NCBI GenBank assembly: GCA_021769295.1
Contig: JAETTD010000002.1
Span: 1-64,000 of the forward strand
Reading direction: 5' to 3'
Length of the DNA: 64,000 nucleotides
DNA from: Bacillota bacterium
GTDB taxonomy: Bacteria > Bacillota > Clostridia > Peptostreptococcales > Anaerovoracaceae
The position numbers and the translations under genes are program-made. Shown in pieces: positions 16,751 to 25,322 of this stretch. The notes under the pieces were generated by a model. That model searched no databases. It had not been told where the DNA came from and was given only the letters and a program-made list of their open reading frames with translations. Every line of letters begins with the position of its first letter. Positions within the stretch are counted from its first letter, which is position 1.

Positions 16751-17290
16751 ATGAAAACCACGATAAAAGCGAAAACATGGAAAGCCATATACAGGCTTCT
16801 TGACAAAGTCTCTCCCGTCGATTATGACTGCGGCAGCTTATGCAATGCTGCCTGCTGTACATACAGCGGTGATTTTGATGAAGATGAAATGGGCATATAT
16901 CTCTATCCCGGAGAAGAAAAGATTCATGACTTCAGCGCAGACTGGCTTGATTGGACCGTCGAAAGTGCTGAGGATTTTGAGTTCCCCGATTCGTGGAGCG
17001 GAAAGGTATATTTCGTAAAATGCAAAACTCCGCCTTTGTGTCCAAGGGAAATGAGACCGTTCCAATGCAGGACCTACCCTCTTACCCCTCATATTACGGA
17101 AGACGGAGTATTTATGCTTATATACAATGATGAAAATCTGCCTTATAAATGTCCTCTCATAGAAAATAAAATCAGCCTCAACGAATCTTTTGTAAAGGCA
17201 ACTTACACCGTCTGGTGTCATCTGCTTCGTGACCCGTTGATATATGATCTTGTGGAGATGGATTCTCTTAACAGGCAGTCACGGCTATAA
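16751..17290 (+). CDS. YkgJ-family cysteine cluster protein
   Basis: About 179 residues with the metal-binding cysteine pattern of the family: CGSLCNAACC near residue 27 and KCKTPPLCPREMRPFQCRTY in the middle. Members are thought to bind zinc or an Fe-S cluster; function is unknown. The start is set at MKTTIKAKTWKAIYRLL, where homologs usually begin, although no clear Shine-Dalgarno is visible. An upstream in-frame ATG at 16715 is also possible. A TATAAT at about 16736 lies close to this start, so a short leader is possible. The gene converges with the MATE gene and overlaps its end by 6 bp. Confidence 0.8.
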   Translation: MKTTIKAKTWKAIYRLLDKVSPVDYDCGSLCNAACCTYSGDFDEDEMGIYLYPGEEKIHDFSADWLDWTVESAEDFEFPDSWSGKVYFVKCKTPPLCPREMRPFQCRTYPLTPHITEDGVFMLIYNDENLPYKCPLIENKISLNESFVKATYTVWCHLLRDPLIYDLVEMDSLNRQSRL

Positions 17291-18670
17291 GTTTACTATT
17301 TCCTTCTTATAAAGCCGTCTGAGCATGACAGCACTGAATATGAAGCCTAAAATTTCAGCCAGAGGGAAAGCCGCCCACGACACGGTAACTCCTCCGATTC
17401 TTATAAGGACATATGCCAGAGGAAGTATTCCAAACAGCTGTCTTATAAGGGAAGCATACAGGCTCAGCATACCGTGACCGGTTCCCTGAAACAGCGTTCC
17501 GGTTATTATTCCGAAGGCTGCCGGTATAAAACAGATGCTTATAATTTTAAGAGCCGGTATACCTATTTGGAGCATTTCTTTAGATGCGTCAAACATGGTA
17601 AGCAGCTGGCCCGGTAAAAGCTGGAACAGCAGCGTGCCGGCTGTCATAACTATGACGGCAACCTTTAAGGCTTCTTTATATGCGCTCATAAGTCTTGCCC
17701 TGTCTCTTGCGCCGTAGTTGTATCCCATAATAGGCATTGCGCCCTGATTGAGTCCGAATACAGGCATAAATACGAAAGACTGAATCTTAAAGTATATGCC
17801 CAGAACAGCGACCGCCGTAGTCGAATATACAACAAGTATCATGTTATAGAATATTATCATAACCGAACCTATGGACTGCATTACTATCGAAGGGAAACCT
17901 ACTTTGTATATGTCTTTTACTATCCCCCAGTCCATTTTGAAGCCTTTTAACTGAACTTTTACAAGGTGACTGCCTCTGAACATTATGGTAACTCCAATCA
18001 GCATTCCGCATAATTGTCCTATGACGGTGGCTATGGCAGCTCCTGCAACTCCCAGTTTAGGCAACCCCAATAAGCCGAATATGAGAATAGGATCCAAAAC
18101 TATGTTTACGATAGCTCCCGTAAGGCTGCAGAACATAGGCGCAATCATATTTCCCGTAGACTGCAGTATCTTTTCAAGCACTACCTGTATATTGATAAAA
18201 ATTGAGCCTATACATATTATGGAAAGATACTGGCAGGCAGCATCAAATATATAGGTTCCCTCTTCTGCGTATCCCGCTACAAAAGGCTTGGCCAAAAACA
18301 GGCCGATAATCAGGAAAAACAGGTAGTTAAACAGGCCGATTCTTATACCCGTACTGGCAGCCTTATCTGCTTCTTCCTGTTTTTTTGCTCCCAGTCTTCT
18401 TGCTATGAGGGAGTTTATTCCCACTCCGCTTCCCACTGATAAAGCTATTATAAGCATCTGTATGGGGTTTACCAAAGACACGGCAGTAAGAGCATCTTCA
18501 CTTATTCTCGATACGAATATGCTGTCGACTATGTTGTACAAAGCGTTTATGGTCATGGACAGTATTGCCGGCCATGCCATACTTAAAAGCAGCTTTCTTA
18601 CGGGCATAGTTCCCATCTTATTTTCATTTGTCATCTCGTTTTGTCTGTTGTTTTGCATTTCTTCTGTCAT
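17285..18670 (-). CDS. MATE family efflux transporter
   Basis: An antiporter of the multidrug and toxic compound extrusion family, 461 residues from the chosen ATG, with about 12 membrane segments. Family features are MPVRKLLLSMAWPAILSM, IVDSIFVSRISEDAL, RRLGAKKQEEADKAAS and FGLNQGAMPIMGYNYGA. It probably exports cationic compounds using Na+ or H+. The start at 18670 follows AGGTAAAG; an in-frame GTG six codons upstream lacks a good site. The gene is transcribed alone, back to back with prfC. Confidence 0.92.
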   Translation of the reverse strand: MTEEMQNNRQNEMTNENKMGTMPVRKLLLSMAWPAILSMTINALYNIVDSIFVSRISEDALTAVSLVNPIQMLIIALSVGSGVGINSLIARRLGAKKQEEADKAASTGIRIGLFNYLFFLIIGLFLAKPFVAGYAEEGTYIFDAACQYLSIICIGSIFINIQVVLEKILQSTGNMIAPMFCSLTGAIVNIVLDPILIFGLLGLPKLGVAGAAIATVIGQLCGMLIGVTIMFRGSHLVKVQLKGFKMDWGIVKDIYKVGFPSIVMQSIGSVMIIFYNMILVVYSTTAVAVLGIYFKIQSFVFMPVFGLNQGAMPIMGYNYGARDRARLMSAYKEALKVAVIVMTAGTLLFQLLPGQLLTMFDASKEMLQIGIPALKIISICFIPAAFGIITGTLFQGTGHGMLSLYASLIRQLFGILPLAYVLIRIGGVTVSWAAFPLAEILGFIFSAVMLRRLYKKEIVNL

Positions 18671-18790
18671 CTCTTTACCTATCTTCACTCATAATTTCTT
18701 TTCGTAAGCAAATATTATATAACAAATTATTTACAAATTCAACAATTATGATATTATATTTTATGTGACTTTTTAGAAAGAGGAAATAAT

Positions 18791-20368
18791 ATGACAACCA
18801 GACTGGAAGAAATAAACAGAAGAAGAATTTTCGGCATCATTTCTCATCCGGATGCCGGCAAGACAACTTTAACGGAAAAATTACTGCTCCACGGAGGCGC
18901 AATTCGCCAGGCAGGAACCGTAAAAGCCCGCAGAAACGATAAATTTGCCACATCGGACTGGATGGAAATCGAAAAGCAAAGAGGAATTTCGGTTACATCG
19001 TCAGTGATGCAGTTCGAATATGCGGATAAAGTTATCTCTATCATGGATACTCCGGGACATAACGATTTCGGAGAAGATACTTACAGAATCCTTACCTCTG
19101 TTGACAGTGCCGTAATGGTTATCGACGGAGCGAAAGGTATCGAAACCCAGACACGCAAACTTTTTAAAGTGTGCTCCATGAGGGGCATCCCCGTCTTCAC
19201 TTTTATCAACAAGCTTGACCGTGAAACAAAAGACCCTTTCGATTTGATTCAGGAGCTGGAAGATGTTCTCGGACTGCCTTCCGTCCCTATTACATGGCCT
19301 ATAGGATGCGGCCTGAATTTCCAGGGAATATACGATATTCTCAACAATAAGGTATATCTCTATAAGGCCGATAAAGTAATCGAGCTTGGCCCTGAAGGTG
19401 TCTTCGGACCCGAACTTGAAGATGAAATATCGGGATTTAATTTATCTGCTCTCAGGGATGAAATAGAGCTTATCCAGGGCGCCGGAAATGAATTCGACAC
19501 GGAGGCCATTTCCAAAGGCAAGCTGTCGCCCGTATTCTTTGGCTCTGCCCTGGCGGATTTCGGCACTATCCCTTTTCTTGAACATTTTCTTGAGATGTCG
19601 CCTGCTCCCGGCCCTCGCAAAACCGTCGACGGCTCAGTAAACCCGGACGATGACTTTTTCAGCGGTTTTATATTTAAAATTCAGGCCAACATGAATCCTG
19701 CCCACAGAGACAGGCTGGCCTTTTTCAGAATATGCTCCGGAACTTTCTCCCGCGGTATGAGCGTAAAGCTGTCACGAACAGGCAAAGAAATGAAACTTGC
19801 TCAATCGACCATGCTTATGGCCAATCAGCGGGAAAATGTAGAGGAAGCCATAGCCGGCGACATTATAGGTATATATGATACGGGAAATTATCAGATAGGC
19901 GATACCCTTTCCACACGAAAAGAGCCTTTGTTCTTTGAGCCGCTGCCGACTTTCCCGCCTGAGTTGTTTGCTCTCGTAACTCCAAAAGATACGATGAAGG
20001 CAAAGCAATTTCAGAAAGGCGTTGCCCAGCTTGCTCAAGAGGGAGCCATTCAGGTATACAAAAATCAGTACAACGAAATCATAATAGGCGCTGTCGGACA
20101 GCTTCAGTTTGAGGTATTTCAGTACCGCCTTGAAAATGAGTATAACGCCAAAGTCCGCATGGACCGATTGGATTTTTCCCTTGCAAGGTGGCTTGTAACC
20201 GATAATCTTGACAGCGTAAAATCAATGCTTGATTCAAGAACCATGCTCGTGTTTGACCACTTCCAAAGACCTTTAATCCTCTTTGCAAACCAGTTCACTC
20301 TGACCTATTTCGTGGAAAAACACGGAGATGTAAAGCTCTTGGAGGCTCTTGATGTAAAACAAGGATAG
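18791..20368 (+). CDS. prfC: Peptide chain release factor 3
   Basis: A 525-residue translational GTPase that recycles RF1/RF2 after termination. The G motifs are clear: SHPDAGKTTLTEK (G1), the effector segment EKQRGISVTSS (G2), MDTPGHNDFGEDT (G3) and NKLDRE (G4). The RF3 start RRIFGIISHPDAGKTT distinguishes it from EF-G. AAAGAGG lies 9 bases before the ATG, and TTTACA-N16-TATTAT upstream could be its promoter. Hairpin array C begins 37 bp after the stop. Confidence 0.97.
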   Translation: MTTRLEEINRRRIFGIISHPDAGKTTLTEKLLLHGGAIRQAGTVKARRNDKFATSDWMEIEKQRGISVTSSVMQFEYADKVISIMDTPGHNDFGEDTYRILTSVDSAVMVIDGAKGIETQTRKLFKVCSMRGIPVFTFINKLDRETKDPFDLIQELEDVLGLPSVPITWPIGCGLNFQGIYDILNNKVYLYKADKVIELGPEGVFGPELEDEISGFNLSALRDEIELIQGAGNEFDTEAISKGKLSPVFFGSALADFGTIPFLEHFLEMSPAPGPRKTVDGSVNPDDDFFSGFIFKIQANMNPAHRDRLAFFRICSGTFSRGMSVKLSRTGKEMKLAQSTMLMANQRENVEEAIAGDIIGIYDTGNYQIGDTLSTRKEPLFFEPLPTFPPELFALVTPKDTMKAKQFQKGVAQLAQEGAIQVYKNQYNEIIIGAVGQLQFEVFQYRLENEYNAKVRMDRLDFSLARWLVTDNLDSVKSMLDSRTMLVFDHFQRPLILFANQFTLTYFVEKHGDVKLLEALDVKQG

Positions 20369-20405
20369 CCTTGTTCTCTATTCTGCTCTTCTAAGGATGC
20401 CTGAC

Positions 20406-20625
20406 TGCCGTAATTATTGCAAAATGCTTTAATTACGGCATTTTTGACCTCGGCGAGGGTCCTTATTGCCGTAAAATCTAAATATTGTCTTGTTTGCGGC
20501 ATTTTATGGGCTGTGAAGACGGTAAAACTGCCGTAAAAACAGAAAAAAAGTTAAATCCCGGCATTTTCACCGCTCGGCAATGGTTCAAACTGCCGTAATC
20601 GTCCAAATTCCTTCAAAACACGGCA
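20406..20625 (+). repeat. Hairpin array C: four 35-bp units
   Basis: Units at 20406-20440, 20467-20501, 20529-20563 and 20591-20625 are each 35 bp. Spacers are 26, 27 and 27 bp; the first is the only spacer in the window that deviates from 27. Unit 1 has a perfect 10-bp stem (TGCCGTAATT/AATTACGGCA); unit 3 is weakest (TGCCG/CGGCA). The last two spacers end in aaaac or caaac as in arrays A and D. It lies between prfC and a lipoprotein gene, ending 35 bp before that gene's promoter. No ORF is supported in 20369-20734. Confidence 0.9.
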
Positions 20626-20660
20626 TTTCAGTCATTTGTTAAAAATTTAATAATATTCTC

Positions 20661-20689
20661 TTGACATACTGCACTGCATAACTTATATT
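20661..20689 (+). promoter_or_regulatory. Sigma-A promoter of the lipoprotein gene
   Basis: A consensus -35 TTGACA (20661-20666), 17-bp spacer and -10 TATATT (20684-20689) lie about 45 bp before the ATG at 20735. Confidence 0.8.
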
Positions 20690-20734
20690 CAAGGTAGAAG
20701 GTATTGCTCGTATAACGAGAAATGGAGAGAGATT

Positions 20735-21904
20735 ATGAAAAATAAAACCAAGCAAGCTCTATGCCTGCTGTTTATGCTGCTTCTGATATCCGTGTCTTTC
20801 ACCGGCTGTTCAGGAGTGGCAGAAGAACCCGAAAAAGCTCTTAAAACAGGTGATCCCCTAACTCCCCTTCTTACGGAAATACAAATGCCTTATGAACTTG
20901 AAACAAAAGAAGGCTGGGAATACCCCGTAAACAATTACGAAGTATGTTATTCAGATGATGCGGTAATGATAGTTGCCAATACCTACAGAGATTTATATAC
21001 TCCGTATTCTCTCATTCACCCGGAACTCAGAACCGACGGCGTCTATATTGTACGCTACAATGAACCAAGCTCTTACACTCATCTTGCTATAAAAAGTGAC
21101 AGCACCGTATATTCGGCAGTACCATACAAGAACGGCATTATCTACGCTGAAACCAAGCTGGTAGATGAAAAAACTCATGTGGATAATACTATTCAATACC
21201 TTTGGAGCATCCTTTACTTTGACGGAACCAAGTCCGAAATTATTGATTCCGGATATGGCAAAAACCTGTGTGCAGCACAGCTCACCCTTTTAGGGGACAT
21301 ACCCGTTTATACATGTGAGCGCAGCACGTCATCTTCTGTCAGTATGGAAATAAGAAAGATAGTTGATTTAAAACCGGAAACCATAGAAACCATGTCCGGC
21401 TATGAAAATTTCACTTATTCAATCTGCTCCAACGGTACAAGTTACTTTGCTCGGTTTTATAACGAAGAAAGCAAAGACACAGTCATCATAGGAAATGCAG
21501 AAGAAGTATATCTCAAGCGCACCTTCGACGAGGGCTTTACTTCCGGATGCCTGACCAAAGATCATCTCATATGCGCTGTAGGCCGGGACGATGACGACGG
21601 TGAAGATAATAACATCAAACTGATTAAAATCGCCCTCGACTCTGACCATGATGAAACGGTTATTCCGCTTGAACAGCCGCTTTTTCGCATGAATTGCTCT
21701 CAAGGTCGCTATATAACAGCCTTTAATGAGAGCTCCAAGCCGTGTTACATCGATACTGAAGCGGGTGTTATGGGAGAAATTGCCATAGATGAAAAAATAG
21801 CATTGGCAATTACTTACCCAAACTTCTGTCCTGCCGGAAAAAATCGGTACATATTGCCCGTGGACTTAAATACGGTCAATTTCTATCTGGTGAATTTCAC
21901 GTAA
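20735..21904 (+). CDS. Putative lipoprotein, function unknown
   Basis: 389 residues. A lipoprotein signal peptide is clear: basic start MKNKTKQA, hydrophobic core, and lipobox FTGC with Cys near residue 25, so it should be tethered on the outer face of the membrane. The mature part is acidic, rich in Tyr and Thr, with repeated short beta-like stretches that could form a propeller (for example IKSDSTVYSAVPYKNGIIYAE), but I recognise no domain. It has its own strong promoter and shares a terminator with the convergent lipoprotein gene at 21965-22615. Confidence 0.7.
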   Translation: MKNKTKQALCLLFMLLLISVSFTGCSGVAEEPEKALKTGDPLTPLLTEIQMPYELETKEGWEYPVNNYEVCYSDDAVMIVANTYRDLYTPYSLIHPELRTDGVYIVRYNEPSSYTHLAIKSDSTVYSAVPYKNGIIYAETKLVDEKTHVDNTIQYLWSILYFDGTKSEIIDSGYGKNLCAAQLTLLGDIPVYTCERSTSSSVSMEIRKIVDLKPETIETMSGYENFTYSICSNGTSYFARFYNEESKDTVIIGNAEEVYLKRTFDEGFTSGCLTKDHLICAVGRDDDDGEDNNIKLIKIALDSDHDETVIPLEQPLFRMNCSQGRYITAFNESSKPCYIDTEAGVMGEIAIDEKIALAITYPNFCPAGKNRYILPVDLNTVNFYLVNFT

Positions 21905-21927
21905 ATTTCCGGTGCCAATATTACAGT

Positions 21928-21953
21928 AAAGGGGCTGTCGTGACAGCCCCTTT
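21928..21953. terminator. Bidirectional terminator between two lipoprotein genes
   Basis: AAAGGGGCTGTC and GACAGCCCCTTT form a perfect 12-bp stem with a 2-base centre, with A/T runs on both sides, serving the convergent genes on each strand. Confidence 0.9.
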
Positions 21954-21964
21954 CTTATATCATA

Positions 21965-22615
21965 TTATGCGATTTTGCCTGTCTTAATTAAGAGCTTCAT
22001 TGCATCCAATATTTCGTCAGGGCTTTCGTTATATGTACCTGTTATGGAAACAGCTTTTCCGTCTATAATGGCGTTGATGCCTATCTGCTTTGCAGAGCCT
22101 TTTTCTTTAAGAAAATCTCTTCCGCCCAAAGCCTCTATATCAGCCTCGGTTATGCTTCCTTCCTGTATGAGAAGGTCGATCATATCATCTGTAAGGTTTG
22201 TTTCCGCTTCGTAATAGATAACCGTCTCACCTTCAAAAGTCTTCAGTTCGCTCTTCTTTATTTCAAATCCGGATATTCCCATATCTTCCATAGCTTTTAA
22301 TAAATCTTCCATGTCTTTTTCGGTAAAGGGACCTTCAAAATCCGCTGAAACTCTCGCATTGATGTTTACAACTGTTTCCGCATCTGCCGCTTCGTAATCT
22401 TCCTTGTCGTAGATTGCAAACTGGCCGAGGGAATTGTCAAATACCCATTTGTCGGCATCATACTGCGCCGTAAATCCTCCGAAACTTGCTTCCTCTGCAT
22501 TTGCAGGTTCAGTTACGTCTCCCAGCGACGGATAATCAGGTGTTTCTTCCTTGCCGCAGCCTACTGCAAGCAGCATGAGCAAGCATAACAGCAACACGCT
22601 TATTTTCTTTTTCAT
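21965..22615 (-). CDS. Putative lipoprotein, function unknown
   Basis: 216 residues. The signal peptide MKKKISVLLLCLLMLLAVGC ends in an AVGC lipobox with Cys at residue 20. The mature protein is strongly acidic and resembles small stress/photosynthesis-II-like lipoprotein folds only in general appearance; no domain is recognised. It has repeated DxxD/E stretches and a long helix-forming section (FTEKDMEDLLKAMEDMG). AGGAGGAA lies before the ATG. It follows the LD-carboxypeptidase gene on the same strand by 34 bp and is probably transcribed with it. Confidence 0.7.
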   Translation of the reverse strand: MKKKISVLLLCLLMLLAVGCGKEETPDYPSLGDVTEPANAEEASFGGFTAQYDADKWVFDNSLGQFAIYDKEDYEAADAETVVNINARVSADFEGPFTEKDMEDLLKAMEDMGISGFEIKKSELKTFEGETVIYYEAETNLTDDMIDLLIQEGSITEADIEALGGRDFLKEKGSAKQIGINAIIDGKAVSITGTYNESPDEILDAMKLLIKTGKIA

Positions 22616-22649
22616 TTCTTCCTCCTTGTGTTTTTATATGTCTACTTTA

Positions 22650-23594
22650 TTATAATACTTCTGCATAATTTTGGGAAGAAGCAATTTGAAAATTTATCGA
22701 TTTTAATGACGAATTAACTACACATAAGGCTCCAAGCGGTAAGGTCATCATCGGTCTGCCGTGTCCCGACTGTATATTGTACAGCACCGGAATATCAAAC
22801 TCACCGAGTATATCGGAAAAGCACATGATTTCATCAAAGTCAGGCATTTCTCTGTTAAATACATTGGTAAACTGTCCTAAAAGCACCCCTGTACAGTCCT
22901 CGAATTTTCCTGCATCCTTAAGGTGCCACGCCCATTTTTCTATTTTGCCTATCGGCTCGTTAGTCTCCTCAATGAACAAAATCTTTCCCTTCGTGTCAAT
23001 TTCATAATGCGTGCCGATGCTTGCCGACAGAATCGACAGATTGCCTCCTGTCAAAGGGCCTTTGCCCATGCCCTCTTTCAGTATCTTTACGTCACAGCCT
23101 TTGGGATTCTTAAATTCAATATTTCCGCCGGCGTTTATGGTCTTAAAAAGCGATTCTTTGCTCTCTCTGTCAAAATTCCTTATCATGTTGGAGCAGACCA
23201 TGGGTCCGTGAAAGGTAATCAGGCCGCACTCCTGGTTAAAAGCGATATGCAAATCGGTTACATCGCTGTATCCTACAAATATTTTGGGGTTATCTCTAAC
23301 AGCATCATAATCTATGTGCTTCATTATTCGGCTGCTGCCATAGCCTCCCCTTAAGCAAAATACGGCGTTTATATCTCCGTCCTCAAACATCCTGTTTAGC
23401 TGACATGCCCTCTGCAAACCGCTTCCTGCCATATAACCCCCGTAATCGGAACATAAATTGTCGGCCGCTTTGACCTTATATCCCATGTCTTTTAGTGTCT
23501 TTACGCATGTCTCTACATCTGCTCTCTTAACCGGAGAACCGGTGCACACAAGCCCTATGGTATCTCCTTTTTTAAGTTTTTTCGGAAATATCAT
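22650..23594 (-). CDS. LD-carboxypeptidase (S66 family)
   Basis: About 314 residues. The family cleaves L,D bonds, either trimming murein tetrapeptides during cell-wall recycling (LdcA) or inactivating microcin C-like compounds (MccF). The nucleophile serine is in GYSDVTDLH, with supporting motifs LRGGYGSSRIM, FHGPM and the late SGHGRPMMTLPLG histidine. The ATG at 23594 is chosen because AGGAG lies 7 bases upstream; the open frame begins six codons earlier only with a TTG. Transcribed away from the M20 gene across a 59-bp shared promoter region. Confidence 0.9.
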   Translation of the reverse strand: MIFPKKLKKGDTIGLVCTGSPVKRADVETCVKTLKDMGYKVKAADNLCSDYGGYMAGSGLQRACQLNRMFEDGDINAVFCLRGGYGSSRIMKHIDYDAVRDNPKIFVGYSDVTDLHIAFNQECGLITFHGPMVCSNMIRNFDRESKESLFKTINAGGNIEFKNPKGCDVKILKEGMGKGPLTGGNLSILSASIGTHYEIDTKGKILFIEETNEPIGKIEKWAWHLKDAGKFEDCTGVLLGQFTNVFNREMPDFDEIMCFSDILGEFDIPVLYNIQSGHGRPMMTLPLGALCVVNSSLKSINFQIASSQNYAEVL

Positions 23595-23653
23595 ATAAAA
23601 ATCTCCTGACAAATATATTGTTATTATGATATTACTTTGGGAGGGTTTACACT

Positions 23654-24865
23654 ATGCCTGATATTGATAAGATTAAAGACCGTATCGACGAAATATTTGA
23701 AGAAATCGTGCAAATCCGCCGCAATATTCACATGAATCCCGAATTAAGCCGGTATGAAGAACAGACAAGTATTCTAATCCAAAACAGGCTTAAAAAGCTT
23801 AATATAGACTGTACAGGCAACATTGCAGGTTTTGGAGTAACCGGAACCGTATATGGAAAAGACAAAAATCACGGCATAGGTATACGGGCAGAAATGGATG
23901 CTCTCCCGATAAATGAGATGTCTGACAGTGCCTTTAAGTCCAAGAACAAAGGAATAATGCACGCCTGCGGCCACGATGTCCACACGGCCGTCCTCCTGGG
24001 AACCGCTCAGATACTCAATGAGCTAAGGGATGAATTGCCCCTTTCAGTCAGATTTATATTTCAGCCCGCAGAGGAAACCGTAGGCGGCGCAAAGCCAATG
24101 ATAGAACAGGGCTGCCTCGAAAATCCGAAAATCAGCAGCGTAATATCGCTACACGTCGAGCCCTCTCTGCCTGTAGGACACGTTCAGTTCACTTCCGGCA
24201 TCGCTAACGCCGCATCATGTGAATTTTATGTCACCGTTTACGGGAAACCGTGCCACGGAGCTCACCCTTATGAGGGCGTAGACCCTCTCCTTCCGGCCTG
24301 CAATATGGTCACGGCCATACAATCCATAATAACAAGGAGAATGAATCCGACTGACCCGTCGCTTATTACCGTAGGTAAATTTAGCAGCGGCACAAAAAAT
24401 AATATTATTCCGGGCAAAAGTGAATTTTCAGGCATTATACGCACATTGGACATAAAAAACAGAGATTTTATTAAAGAAAAGATTAAAGAATTATGCGGTT
24501 CCATAGCTACCGCTTACGGAGCTTCCTGCAAGATAAGGTTTTGCGACAGCTATCCCCCTCTTAAAAACGACGAGCAGCTTTTTGCTCTCTTATTAAATAC
24601 CATGAGGAAAATTATCGGGACGGAAAAGGTCGCGGTAAATACAATGCCCTGCATGGGAGCAGACGATTTTGCCTATTTCTGCCATGGATGCAGAGGGCTC
24701 TGCTATAACATAGGCACAAAAAATCCCTGCGACAAAGAGGTCTACCCTCTCCACAGCGATAAGTTCAATCCTGATGAAGAATGTATAAGGACGGGGATTT
24801 TGTCAGAAGTGGCATCTGTCCTTGCGATTATGAACGACGAAAGAAAAATATGGGCAGAGCTATAA
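23654..24865 (+). CDS. M20 family amidohydrolase (N-acyl amino acid/hippurate hydrolase type)
   Basis: A 403-residue metallohydrolase that removes acyl groups from amino acids or related amides. The metal-binding sequence HACGHDVHTAVLLG is near residue 108, QPAEETVGGAKPM provides the general-base glutamate, and the dimerisation domain follows (HGAHPYEGVDPL). Substrate cannot be deduced. GGGAGGG precedes the ATG. Its last 14 bases overlap the 3' end of rnpB on the opposite strand, so the final codons also encode one arm of the RNase P P1 helix. Confidence 0.92.
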   Translation: MPDIDKIKDRIDEIFEEIVQIRRNIHMNPELSRYEEQTSILIQNRLKKLNIDCTGNIAGFGVTGTVYGKDKNHGIGIRAEMDALPINEMSDSAFKSKNKGIMHACGHDVHTAVLLGTAQILNELRDELPLSVRFIFQPAEETVGGAKPMIEQGCLENPKISSVISLHVEPSLPVGHVQFTSGIANAASCEFYVTVYGKPCHGAHPYEGVDPLLPACNMVTAIQSIITRRMNPTDPSLITVGKFSSGTKNNIIPGKSEFSGIIRTLDIKNRDFIKEKIKELCGSIATAYGASCKIRFCDSYPPLKNDEQLFALLLNTMRKIIGTEKVAVNTMPCMGADDFAYFCHGCRGLCYNIGTKNPCDKEVYPLHSDKFNPDEECIRTGILSEVASVLAIMNDERKIWAEL

Positions 24866-25197
24866 GCCGGGTTCTGTATTGGGCAATCATCTATCTCGAC
24901 TTGCCATTGCTGACAAGCTCCAGCGACCTACCTCCCGGGAGGCAGCGAGCAACTGCCTATAGCCCCTGTTTGGTCTTGCTCCGGATGGGGTTTACACGGC
25001 CGGTATGTCTCCATACCGCCGGTGAGCTCTTACCTCACCATTTCAACCTTACCACGGCATAACCCGTTTCGGCGGAATGTTTCTGTTGCACTTTCCCTAT
25101 AGTTACCTACGCCGGACGTTATCCGGCATCCTGCTCTGCGGAGCCCGGACTTTCCTCATTTTGCATCAAATGCAAAACGCGATTGCCTGCTCTACCC
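24852..25197 (-). ncRNA. rnpB: RNase P RNA (bacterial type A-like)
   Basis: 346 nt. Diagnostic elements on the minus strand are GAGGAAAGTCCGGGCTCC near the 5' side, the GGTAAGGTTGAAATGGTGAGGTAAGAGCTC region, and ACAGAACCCGGCTTAT near the 3' end. The ends are set by the P1 helix: GGGTAGAGC pairs with GCTCTGCCC over 9 bp. It is the catalytic RNA that matures tRNA 5' ends. It follows the Nif3 gene and a small membrane peptide, and overlaps the convergent M20 gene by 14 bp. Confidence 0.97.
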
Positions 25198-25205
25198 AAA
25201 ATCAA

Positions 25206-25307
25206 TTAAAACAAATAAATTACAAAGGAAATGGAATATGTAATCACTACCGCTGCAATCAAGCCTATAACGATAATCTTTGCGATAGTCTGATTCTTCT
25301 TTTTCAA
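25206..25307 (-). CDS. 33-residue single-pass membrane peptide (Prli42/DUF4044-like)
   Basis: Starts at TTG, 7 bases after AAGGGGTG, and encodes 33 residues: a basic head MKKKNQTIAKI, a hydrophobic span IIVIGLIAAVVITYSISFVI and a short tail. The layout matches small single-pass Firmicutes proteins such as the stressosome anchor Prli42 and DUF4044, which are similarly about 30 residues with a Lys-rich start. The match is by composition and size only. It lies 15 bp after the Nif3 gene and 8 bp before rnpB. Confidence 0.55.
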   Translation of the reverse strand: MKKKNQTIAKIIVIGLIAAVVITYSISFVIYLF

Positions 25308-25322
25308 TCTAAATCACCCCTT

